The notes under the pieces: generated by a model | Database searches by the model: none | The model's input: only the letters and a program-made list of their open reading frames with translations | What the model was told of the DNA's origin: nothing | Made by a program: the position numbers and the translations under genes | In this document: piece after piece, positions 8,747 to 17,500 of the stretch | How the letters are laid out: the number at the start of each line of letters is the position of its first letter | Numbering within the stretch: position 1 is the stretch's first letter | DNA from: DATLAN01 sp035527455 | GTDB taxonomy: Bacteria > Planctomycetota > Planctomycetia > Pirellulales > Thermoguttaceae | Direction: 5' to 3' | Assembly: GCA_035527455.1 (NCBI GenBank) | Contig: DATLAN010000503.1 | Location: forward strand, 1 to 27,464 | Length of the DNA stretch: 27,464 bases

Positions 8747-11700
8747 TCACTCCTGCTCGCCTAGGCACAGCACTTCGCCATCGATGGTACACAGGAACAG
8801 TCTGCCGCGCGCGGCGGCCATGCCGTCGGGGACTGTCGGGGCGCCCAGAGGTTCTTCCGCCAGCTTCCTGCCGTTCTGCGCCGAGACGGCCCACAGCACC
8901 GCCCCCTTCCTGCCTTCGAGTGCCGCGTACGGGTCTTCCTCTGCCACCGTGTCCGGGGCACCGGCCAGGAAGAGGGTATCTCCGGCCAGGACCATCCCCC
9001 GAGCCCGGACCGGGATGCGCACAGCCCACTTGGGTTTTCCCCGTCCCTGTCCCTTGGCCGCGTCTCCGTACGGGTCCGCGCGGAGGAGGTATCCGGCGCC
9101 CGGGGTGAAGCTTGGGCTCATGAAGTACTGCTTGGAGAAGACCTGCAGCGTGTAGGTGGTGCTGTCGTCAAACACGAGAATCTGGCCGGAAGCCGGGGTG
9201 CCGCTCCTGAAATGCCGTCCCAGCCAGCGTTCACCGTACGTCCAGGAAGTGCGGTCGAACCAAGTCGTGTCCAGGAACCCGTTGCGCGGTGCGAGGCGTC
9301 GGGTAATCCTGCGGTTGCCCGCCCCGTCTCCCGGCGGCGTGGGCAGTTTGTTCAGTTCCATGTCGAAACGCTGGAACAGCATGAGAATCGACTTGCCATC
9401 CGTGCTGAGCAAGTCCGCCTTGGTGCCTTCCATGTGATAGGTGGGCCCTGGCGTGTTGGCGGTATCCGGCGCCGGCCCCTGGAACCGGTGCTCGTACAGG
9501 ACCTCGCCGGTGGGTACCGCGAGCCCGTACAGGTATACGCCGCCGTCGAGGAAGCTGGAACGGCCGGCGGCAAAATAGGCCGCCCCCTTTTCCACGAGCA
9601 CGCTGCCGGAGACCGCCCAAGGCGACTCCAACTGCCCCATGGCAACGATCCGCCGTTCTTGAGGGCCGGCACTGAACCGCCAGACCAAGGCCCCGTCCTC
9701 AGCGCGCAGGCAGTAGACGCGACCGTCGCGGCAGCCGAACACCACAAACCCCCGGTGCACAGTCGGCGGAGAGTCGATCCGCGCCCCGGCCGTGAACTGC
9801 CACCGGGCCTCGCCGGTAACGCTATCCAGCGCGTGCAGGACGTGTGTCTCCGGCGAGGCCACATACACCTGGCCCGTCGCGATAACCGGCGGCGTCAGCT
9901 TCCCGCCGAGCGACCGAGTCCAGCGCGTCTTCAGTTGCGTGGGGACGGACGCAGTCGTCCGGCCGCTGCGTGCGCCGTCGCGCCGGTACATGGGCCAGTC
10001 CGGTCCAGTGTCGACAAGTGCAGTTGCTCTCTCGCCATACGCCGGTCCGCGCAGCAGCCGACCTGCTGCCGCGGGCGTCAGGGCCCCAGGGGCAGAGGCC
10101 AGGGCATTGAAACCCGTAAGGACGACACCCAGGCTGCACTGGCAAGGGTGCGGCGGCGCGTAGATCAGGCCGTTCGCCGGCAGCAACCCGTAACTGCATT
10201 CGCCCCGCACCCAGTTACACCGTTGATGGTCCTTGCCGTTGACAATGTCCACAAACTCGATACCACGCTTGGGCCACATCAGATACCGGTCCGTCGCCTT
10301 CGCCCGGTAACATCGGACGTGATGGCCGGGGCTGATCAGGGCGGCGATCGGCCATTCCCGCGCCACCTTGCCGGTCTTCGGGTCTAGGCCCTGGACGAGC
10401 TTGCCGCGCATGGCCGGCGCGATCTCCGGCGCCTCCTCGTGCGGGATCCGGCCGGTGGGCATGTCGGGGGTCAGCCCGCCCCACAGCAGCCCGTCGGCGA
10501 TGAACATATCAGGCGGGTGGCGGATCGTGGTCCGTGCGATCCGTGGGCCCTGCCAGAGCTCGGCGCCCGTCGCAGCGTCCCACGCCTGCAGCCCTCCGGT
10601 CCCCGCGAAGTAGACGGCGCCATTGTGCAGCAGGAGCGTGCCGGAGGTGCCGATCAGGTCCGGCCAACTCGCACTTGCCGCGCGCCACAACTCCTTGCCG
10701 TCGCGGAAACGAAGGCACACGACCTGATCGAAATCATGGTAGCACACGTACTCGGCGGTGGCAGCAAGGGACAGGGTCATCATCTTCCCACAGTCCACCC
10801 GCCACCGGAGTTGCCCGGTGCCTGTGTCGATCGCCATGATGCTCTGCGGCTTGTTCTCGACGTCCGGCAGCCGTGTCAGGCCTTTGGGGGCCTTCTTCCC
10901 CGCTTTCGCCCGGACATGGACGTTCCAGGCCTCGGCGCCCGCAGCGTAGTTCGGGATCGTCTCGCGCCGTCGCACGATGAGCGTGGAGCCGACACACAGG
11001 ATCTCATCGGTGTCTGCCGTATTCTCGAACGTTCTGAGCGTAGCTCCCGTATCGGCGTCCAGTACGCTGACCGGCGCACGGTAACCCAACGTGACGTACA
11101 CTCTCTTGCCGGAGATGACCAGGCGCCGGGGCAGCGTGAGCGGGGTATGCCAGTGCCGGGAGTGCTTCCACGCGGCGGGGCCCCAGTTCGGGAGCGGCAC
11201 GCGCCATAGCAACAGCCCGTTGTATGCGTCCCGGGCATAGACGAACCAGCGTTCGGGCAGCCGTTCGTCCAGGATCCCCCGTATCCCGTCATCATGGAGG
11301 TAGAAGATCTTGCCGTCTCCCGAGACCAGGGAGGAGAGACTCGGGCTGTACTCATGGCTGCGCGGCCAGACGGGCTCAGCCGACCACCGCAGCCGGTTCG
11401 GGGGCCCCACCAGACGGTCACTCGACACCGCGTTGTTGTCTGGCCCATGCAGATAATGCGTCCACTCGTCCATCGCGCTTGGCCGCGGCTTGACGATCCT
11501 CTCCACCTTGCCGCCGCTCTTGATGTACGCGACTCCTTTCGGGGCGAGCACGCGCAGGATCTCCGCGCGTGCCGGCTCAGCCCCCTCTTCCACCACGAGC
11601 AGGTTGACCAGGCTGTCAACGAACGGGAGGCGTTCGCCTTCCCAGCGGCTGATCGAGACCCTTTTGCCGTATAGCCCAAGGCCTTGCACGTTCTTGCGGG

Positions 11701-11926
11701 CAGCGTCGACCTTCGCCTGCGAGCGCTCCAGGCCGCAGACGAGGAATCCCTCAGACCTGCCCAATTCTGCCGTCAGCTTGCCGTCGCCACAGCCCAGATG
11801 AACCAACAGCCCTCCCTTGACGCCGCGCTCAGCTATCGTGGCCTTGTCGATCTTGGCAGAGAGCGAGGAAGCAGAAAGAACGACCGCGACAGACGCGAGC
11901 ATGCGATGCCATTGTTGCTTTTCCAT
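8747..11926 (-). CDS. Exported fusion: SAM-methyltransferase-like domain + PQQ-type beta-propeller
   Basis: A 1059-aa protein with a signal-peptide-like N-terminus (MEKQQWHRMLASVAVVLSASSLSA). Residues ~35-135 look like a class I methyltransferase Rossmann core: VHLGCGDGK (~42-50, motif I), CGLERSQ (~64-70), LVNLLVVE (~106-113) and ILRVLAPKGVAYI (~123-135). A DEWTHYLHGPDNNAVS linker (~153-168) follows, then a long propeller region with repeated G-x-LxW strands (GLLLWRVPL, GQLRWRVD, GKELWRA, GAELWQGP, GEARWQFTAG, GALVWRFSAG, GAVLWAVSAQNG). The same architecture is known in planctomycetes; its role is unsettled. Because SAM is a cytoplasmic cofactor, the exported Rossmann domain may be non-catalytic. 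The start has AGGAG 8 nt upstream. The fucosidase stop is 44 bp upstream, so the two are likely one operon. Confidence 0.88.
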   Translation of the reverse strand: MEKQQWHRMLASVAVVLSASSLSAKIDKATIAERGVKGGLLVHLGCGDGKLTAELGRSEGFLVCGLERSQAKVDAARKNVQGLGLYGKRVSISRWEGERLPFVDSLVNLLVVEEGAEPARAEILRVLAPKGVAYIKSGGKVERIVKPRPSAMDEWTHYLHGPDNNAVSSDRLVGPPNRLRWSAEPVWPRSHEYSPSLSSLVSGDGKIFYLHDDGIRGILDERLPERWFVYARDAYNGLLLWRVPLPNWGPAAWKHSRHWHTPLTLPRRLVISGKRVYVTLGYRAPVSVLDADTGATLRTFENTADTDEILCVGSTLIVRRRETIPNYAAGAEAWNVHVRAKAGKKAPKGLTRLPDVENKPQSIMAIDTGTGQLRWRVDCGKMMTLSLAATAEYVCYHDFDQVVCLRFRDGKELWRAASASWPDLIGTSGTLLLHNGAVYFAGTGGLQAWDAATGAELWQGPRIARTTIRHPPDMFIADGLLWGGLTPDMPTGRIPHEEAPEIAPAMRGKLVQGLDPKTGKVAREWPIAALISPGHHVRCYRAKATDRYLMWPKRGIEFVDIVNGKDHQRCNWVRGECSYGLLPANGLIYAPPHPCQCSLGVVLTGFNALASAPGALTPAAAGRLLRGPAYGERATALVDTGPDWPMYRRDGARSGRTTASVPTQLKTRWTRSLGGKLTPPVIATGQVYVASPETHVLHALDSVTGEARWQFTAGARIDSPPTVHRGFVVFGCRDGRVYCLRAEDGALVWRFSAGPQERRIVAMGQLESPWAVSGSVLVEKGAAYFAAGRSSFLDGGVYLYGLAVPTGEVLYEHRFQGPAPDTANTPGPTYHMEGTKADLLSTDGKSILMLFQRFDMELNKLPTPPGDGAGNRRITRRLAPRNGFLDTTWFDRTSWTYGERWLGRHFRSGTPASGQILVFDDSTTYTLQVFSKQYFMSPSFTPGAGYLLRADPYGDAAKGQGRGKPKWAVRIPVRARGMVLAGDTLFLAGAPDTVAEEDPYAALEGRKGAVLWAVSAQNGRKLAEEPLGAPTVPDGMAAARGRLFLCTIDGEVLCLGEQE

Positions 11927-11970
11927 TCACCGTCGCTCCTATGGCCCTCTTGCGCGAGGCCTCGTGGGGA

Positions 11971-13809
11971 CTAGTAAGCATTAACCATGTTGATGTTGAT
12001 CTTCTGTCGCGATCCGGCAAAGGCAATGCGCATCGCTTCGGCCAGAGATGGCTTCTCGAGCACCAGACCGAAGGTATTCCCGATGCCGCTGCCCGCGTGG
12101 ACGGTCTGCCACTTGCCGTCAACGCGAAGGGCGATGGTGAACGCGCCAACCGTGCTGTCGGCCCCGTATCGCCCCTCTTGGATCTGGATCTGGCTGACGG
12201 GCTTGGCGGTCCTGAACTCGATTTGCAGCCAGGGGGCCTGATCCTTCCGACTGGGTGACCATACGGAACGAATGTAGGCTCCCTCATGGAACTCGGTGGC
12301 GTCCGATGCGATGACGGCCGAAGCGGGGGTCGAATCGCTTCCCTGACTACTTGCCGACGCGACGGCTCCAATCGTGTGGCTCTCACCAACGCTGCGGACC
12401 ACAGGAATCTCCATCGCGGGCTTATCGAGTTCCAGTGCGACAATCGTGTCGAATTCGTGGGTCACGCTGGCGGGGCGGCTGTTCTTGTTGTCATTGCCCA
12501 ACACGACGGTCAATCTGCCATCTTTCTGCGTGACGGTGGCCCGGCCACCGGTCAAGACGCGCGAGGAGATCGCCTTGGCGGGCAGGTCGGGAAGCGTCAG
12601 GACACCGTTCCAGACGCCCAATACGTGAAGGTAGACCGTCTTGCCCCGCCTGCTGCGGGTAGCGCAACCCCAGGGCCCGGGCATGTAGGGCCCGCCTCGC
12701 GTGGCGTAGATGCTCTCGCCGTATTGCTTGAGCCATGCCCCCATCTGGAGATATCGTTCGACGTGCCGCGGATTGATCGTTCCGTCGGGGGCCGGCCCGG
12801 TGTTGAGCAACAGATTACCCCCGTTCCCCGCGCACCGGACCAGGAGGCCGATGGCACTGGCAAGCGTATGTGGTCTGCTGTCGCCAGAGTAGCCCCAGCC
12901 CCCCCCGATCTTGGTACACGTTTCCCAGGGACGGTTGATCTGGAATCGGCCGATGTGGCCTTCCGGGCCGTCGAAATCGCCAAAACGCCAATGGCGGGGG
13001 GCACAGCGATGGTTGGAGATCAAGTGCGGCTGGATCTTCCGGAGCTTGTGCAGAAGCCCCGCCGTGTCCCACAGGTCCGGGTGCTTCCCAAGCCCGTCCC
13101 ACCAGATGCCGTCGACGCGTCCGTATTTGGTATAGAGTTCGAGGAGCTGGGGGTGGAGGTACTTGGTCCGGTACTGTGCCAACTGAGGGCTGTCGATCGG
13201 CGCCGCATACCGCGGCTCGTGCCAGTCCGGCTGGGAATAGTACCAGAACAGCTTGATCTTGTGCCGGTGGCACGCGTCGGCGAGTTCCTTGCAGATGTCC
13301 CGCTTGAACGGCGAACTCATGATGTCGTAGTCGGTCACCGCCGAGTCAAACATACAGAAGCCCTGGTGGTGTTTGGCGGTGAAGACGAAGTACCGGGCGC
13401 CCGCGTCCTTGACCATCCGGATGACGGCGTCGGCGTCGAACTTCACCGGATTGAACGTCTTGTAGAGGTTGTCGTAGGTCTTGGCCGGGATCCCTCGCTT
13501 TACGGTTCCGTCCGAGGGATGATGGGGGCGCCGCCCCATGCGGCTCCAACTGACGGCCCCGGTCATCTGGCACGAGGGGTCCCAGTGCATGAACACGCCA
13601 AACCTGTCATCCTGCCACTGGGCGAGCTGCGCCGGATCGGCGTAGATGGTGGCAGCAAGATTCGGGGCGAGCTTGTTGACATACTCCGAATGCTCCCTGG
13701 GCGGCACGTAAGGCTCGGCGATTCCGTCGTCCGAGGCCGGCCTCCCGGCGGCCGGCAACTGCGAAACCAACAGACCGGCAACGAAAGACGCTGTCAAGGC
13801 TCTAAGCAT
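11971..13809 (-). CDS. GH29 alpha-L-fucosidase with C-terminal F5/8-type module
   Basis: A 612-aa secreted protein (signal peptide MLRALTASFVAGLLVSQLPAAG). GH29 hallmarks occur in order: FGVFMHWDP (~70-78), KDAGARYFVFTAKHHQGF (~134-151), YDIMSSPFKRDICKELADACH (~161-181), and VDGIWWDG (~232-239), whose Asp238 is the expected nucleophile. NLLLNTGPAPDGTI closes the barrel. Residues ~455-612 look like an F5/8 (CBM32-like) domain (PWLQIEFRTAKPVSQIQIQE). The predicted reaction is hydrolysis of terminal alpha-L-fucose from exported glycan substrates, with retention. The ATG lies inside the end of the small membrane protein gene (16-nt overlap), with only a weak GGAAAGGG upstream, suggesting translational coupling. 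It is followed after 44 bp by the methyltransferase/propeller gene. Confidence 0.92.
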   Translation of the reverse strand: MLRALTASFVAGLLVSQLPAAGRPASDDGIAEPYVPPREHSEYVNKLAPNLAATIYADPAQLAQWQDDRFGVFMHWDPSCQMTGAVSWSRMGRRPHHPSDGTVKRGIPAKTYDNLYKTFNPVKFDADAVIRMVKDAGARYFVFTAKHHQGFCMFDSAVTDYDIMSSPFKRDICKELADACHRHKIKLFWYYSQPDWHEPRYAAPIDSPQLAQYRTKYLHPQLLELYTKYGRVDGIWWDGLGKHPDLWDTAGLLHKLRKIQPHLISNHRCAPRHWRFGDFDGPEGHIGRFQINRPWETCTKIGGGWGYSGDSRPHTLASAIGLLVRCAGNGGNLLLNTGPAPDGTINPRHVERYLQMGAWLKQYGESIYATRGGPYMPGPWGCATRSRRGKTVYLHVLGVWNGVLTLPDLPAKAISSRVLTGGRATVTQKDGRLTVVLGNDNKNSRPASVTHEFDTIVALELDKPAMEIPVVRSVGESHTIGAVASASSQGSDSTPASAVIASDATEFHEGAYIRSVWSPSRKDQAPWLQIEFRTAKPVSQIQIQEGRYGADSTVGAFTIALRVDGKWQTVHAGSGIGNTFGLVLEKPSLAEAMRIAFAGSRQKININMVNAY

Positions 13810-14063
13810 GGCTGATGCGCCCTTTCCTTGATTGAGACGCCCGGGATTCGTTCCTTAGTGACGGTGCGGGTTGCAGCCAGGGGGGTGCCTCTTAAGGCCT
13901 CCGACGCCATGAAGGCCCTCCCGGAGCGGGCCTCGCGCAGCGCGTGTCGCAGTCTGTCTGTCATCAGGCCCTCCGTGGCAAGCCAGACGAGAAACACCCC
14001 GAGCGCAGCAGAGAGTACGCCCAGTGAGACAGCGACTACGAGAACGCGCGACTTGCGAGCCAT
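13794..14063 (-). CDS. Small single-pass membrane protein overlapping the fucosidase start
   Basis: An 89-aa product starting MARKSRVLVVAVSLGVLSAALGV, with a positively charged N-terminus and one hydrophobic segment (about residues 7-27), then a charged tail rich in Arg and Ala. The start at 14063 is chosen because GGAAGGGG lies about 6 nt upstream; the frame is open further upstream into transposon relic DNA. The last 16 nt overlap the fucosidase start, the arrangement of a translationally coupled pair. I do not recognise a family. It may be a membrane anchor or stress-type small protein, or a chance frame; the good ribosome-binding site favours a real gene. Confidence 0.55.
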   Translation of the reverse strand: MARKSRVLVVAVSLGVLSAALGVFLVWLATEGLMTDRLRHALREARSGRAFMASEALRGTPLAATRTVTKERIPGVSIKERAHQPCLEP

Positions 14064-14127
14064 TGGGACCCCTTCCCGATCCCTATGCGGGGCGCCATGG
14101 AAGGAACCATCGCTGATTCGCATCCTA

Positions 14128-14292
14128 ATCGCATGACGTAGGCTGTTGTCTTGGTAAAGTGGGGTTGTCAGAAAGAACCCCTTTACAGGAAGGAGAACAG
14201 CCATGATTCACGTGGGACTGGACCTCCATCACCGAACCAGTTACGTCCGGGCCATGGACGACCATGGCGAGGTGTTTCCGGGCTGGAGATCT
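14128..14292 (+). mobile_element. IS110-family insertion sequence relic (left end and transposase N-terminus)
   Basis: The frame from ATG at 14203 begins MIHVGLDLHHRTSYVRAMDD and stays alike to about residue 28. This matches the start of the DEDD domain of IS110-type transposases, with the first catalytic Asp in GLD. AGGAAGGAG lies in front of the ATG. At about 14288 the frame runs into hairpin repeat copy 5, so some 90% of the gene is gone. The 75 bp before the ATG hold a hairpin (14154-14186). The segment is flanked by GCATCCTA at 14120-14127 and 14293-14300. Not functional. Confidence 0.7.
14154..14186 (+). ncRNA. Hairpin upstream of IS110 transposase start (possible bridge-RNA remnant)
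   Basis: GTAAAGTGGGGTT pairs with AACCCCTTTAC around a 9-nt loop, leaving a 2-nt bulge. It ends just before the ribosome-binding site of the IS110 relic. IS110-type elements carry a structured guide RNA in the non-coding end upstream of the transposase; this hairpin is in the right place, but the remnant is too short to show guide loops. Confidence 0.3.
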
Positions 14293-14390
14293 GCATCCTA
14301 CCCCCACCCCTCCCCCGAGGCAAGGGCGTGTGAGGGGGTCACTACGAGGACGCCGTGTGAGGGAGGGCCGAGACGCGACGATGGTCACCA
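14293..14390. repeat. Hairpin repeat family H, copy 5 (long form)
   Basis: Same order as copy 1: GCATCCTACCCCCACCCC, CCGAGGCAAGGGCGTGTGAGGG, a 15-bp insert, CCGTGTGAGGGAGGGCC and GCGACGATGGTCACC. It directly abuts the IS110 relic. The rest of the gap to the LamG gene's stop (14514) shows no gene. Confidence 0.8.
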
Positions 14391-14513
14391 GGCAGGCATG
14401 GTCCGCACCACGGGGAGGGGGTCAGTTTTCGACTCGGTTGGATCTGCCATGCCACACCTCATCCGTTCGACGCATGGGACTCTTCTAATTCCGTTTCCCC
14501 GCCAGGTTGGTCG

Positions 14514-17500
14514 TCAGTTGCTGCCGGAGACGCGCATGTAGGCGTCGGCGGTCAGGCCCGAGGCGAGTTCCTGGACGTGGATGCGCCACAGCCCGGGCAC
14601 GTCGTTGGGCGCGATGGTCGCGGTGACCTCGACCGCGCCGTCCTTGGCGCCGTAGTAACCGCTGAACTCGGCGGCTTTGCCGGATGGGTCAATCAAATCG
14701 ATCTTCACCGGCACGATGGCGTCCATGGGCCCGCCGTTATCGCCGACGATGGTCACCTTAACAGCGGCGTTATCGCCGGGAGCGGCGGCCCTGGGCGCGC
14801 TGATCCGCACCTCGTCGATGGCCTGGTCGGTGATCATGAACACCCGGCCCTCGCAGGGCCCGAATCTCTCGGGGATCGTGATGACGCCCTCGCCGGCGCG
14901 GGCAGTCACCTCGCGGTGGGACACCAGGTTATACACGTGCGCGCGGGGCCGGCGGATGCGGAGTTCCGCATCGGTGGGCAGCCCGTTCTCCATGACGAGT
15001 TTGTGGTGGCCGACGTAGTCTCCGAACTCGCGCCGGTCGTTGACCGCGAACAGGTAGTCGGTCGAGCCGTAGCTGCGCACGCGGGTGATGACGTTCGGTG
15101 TCGAGCTTTCCGCGTAGCGCCGATAGGCCGTATCGAGTTTCGCGCGCAGGTTGGCCGCGGCCGCGATGTTCATGGTGCGCGCCCGGTCGGCCTCGCGCGG
15201 GCGGACGTGCGCGGGCAGCAGGATATCGGATTTGACGGCCGGGCACAGGTTCTCGTCACCCACGATGATGCCCCCGGCGTTCTGGAAGGCTTGGACGGCC
15301 GATACTACGGATTGGGGAAGCACGTCGCAGGCGGGCATGACGAGGACCTTGAAGTCATCCAGGCCCTCCTGCTGGACCGTCTCCTCGTAAACGACGCGCG
15401 GCTGGAGCCCTGCATATTGCAGGATGAGGTAGGCGTCACCCTCCCAGCCGCCGTTCCAGCCATACGTGCCACGCCGCGCGAACATCTGCGACGCGAGACT
15501 CTCCAGGAAGGCCACGTCCGCCTTGCGGTCCGGTATCTGCATCAATGTCGGGCCGAGCGGCCGGACCACCGTTTCGACCAGGCGTTTGAGTTCCCACTTG
15601 GTCTCCGAGTTGGTGTGGCGGTACGACCGATGCTTGCTGTCAAGCGGCACCAGCGACCCCCAGCCGTGGTACATGATGCCTTGGATGGGGCGTGCCATCT
15701 TGCACCACAGCGCCTCGCGCAGATGCATCGGCGCGATGGTGATGAAGCGCGCGTCGGGGATCTGGCGCTCCCACGCGGCCCGGTAGCGCCCCGAGGCGTC
15801 CACTAGGCCCGTACCTGACGGGCGTACGTCTCGGTCGGCAAAGTCGCTGGTCTGGGTGCTTGCTTTCTCGCCCGGCTGGGGTGCGGTCTGGCTGCGGTAC
15901 CAGATGGCCTGGGTCATTTTCATGACCTGTTGGTCGCCGCGCGTGGCCCCGCGCGCCATGCAAAAGAGTTCGTCGGCACAGAGGCCGATGCGGATCGGGT
16001 CGGGGTACGAGTAGGTCCAGTGTGACAGGTAATCCACGTCGCCGCCGTTGCCGTAGACGCTGGCGACGCGCACGGCCGGATCGTGGAAGGTCCACAGGTC
16101 GTCATGGCCGCCCGACTTGAGCCCGTTATGCAGGGCAGTGTGCATGGCGTTCCAGCCATCGCCCTCTTTCCAGAACCACTTGTAGTAGACGTACAGCGGG
16201 TAGTTGTCGGGGATGACGCGGTTGGCCGGAAAGCCCGGGATGTCCTGATAGCGCGTGCCACGTTGTGTCTTGACTCCCTCGGGGATGTCGTCCAGCCCCG
16301 TAGCGGCCTTGAGGGCCTTGCGATCGTGGTCGTGGTAGCACGGGCGGCTGGCCCCTCGCACCTCGGTGTGTACCATGGCGCATTGCACCGCGGGGTGGTC
16401 GCCGTAGGCGGCCGAGACGGAGGCGCCGACGTTGTAGCAGAACTTCGGCAGCCCGGGGAAGAGACCACAGATGTCCTCGCCCACGTGCTTGCCGTCGGCC
16501 CCGATGCGGCGCAGTTCCTGTTTTTTCTGCGCCCACCGGCCCGGCGAGAGGCCCGAGACTACGCCGATGCCGTGGGCCAGGGCATCGTCGAGCGCGGCGA
16601 CGGCCTTCTTCATGTCCTTGGCGGCCGTGGGTTCGGTGGGCCTGCCCGCCTCCCATATCCTGTTGAAGTCCACCCAGGTGGCGATGCAGTGGGTGAAACC
16701 CAGTTCGGTCAGCCAGTCGATCTGGCCCAGCCCGCCGCCCCACATGACCACCGGCATGGTGTGCGGGATCTGCCGAGGGACGATGGTTATCTGGGACTCC
16801 TGGGTGTTGCGGTAGGGGTTCTCGCCCGGAATGTCGATGGTCGCGGTCAGCCGGTAGGTGTCCGGGCGAAGGCTCGTGTCGATGTCCAAGTCGATGACGT
16901 ACTGCTCGCCCGGTCCCAGATCGGGCACGAGCCGATCGGCCTGAGGCACGCCTCCGAGCAGGAACGTGGCCTTCGCGCCGCGCATGACTTTGCGCTGCCT
17001 GTTGATGAGTGCGAACCTGACGGCGACCTCCTTCTCCATGCGCACGAACACCCGGCGCAGGGAGACGGCCTCGAAGGCTGCACGTTGGAACTCCAGCATG
17101 CCCTTGCAGATGCGGACCTGATCGATGTAGCCGGGGAAACCGTGGTAGAGACTGCCCACGCGGTCGCCGATGGTCAGGTTCTTGGCTCCGGCCGCGACCG
17201 CTCCGTACTCGGGCCGGTCTTCGCCGCCCTCGGCGGCGCCGTTGACGTAGAAGCGGCCGGATCCTCTGCCGTCGTAAGTGAAAGCGACGTGATACCAGAC
17301 GCCCGGCTTGAAGACGTGCTGGTCGGAACTCCAGGTCGGGTGCTCGCCCGCGGTGCCCAACAGCATGCGCAGCCGCCGTCCCGCGCCGGTGTCGCCGCCG
17401 AGGATGAGTTGCATGCCCGACTCATCCACGTAGCGGTTGTCGAGCAGGAAACTGTCCGGGTACCCCTCGATCTCAGGTTTGGGCTTGATCCACATCTCGA

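Noticed and set aside
12286..13815. Plus-strand frame (509 codons) opposite the fucosidase
   Set aside because: Antisense shadow of a clear GH29 gene.
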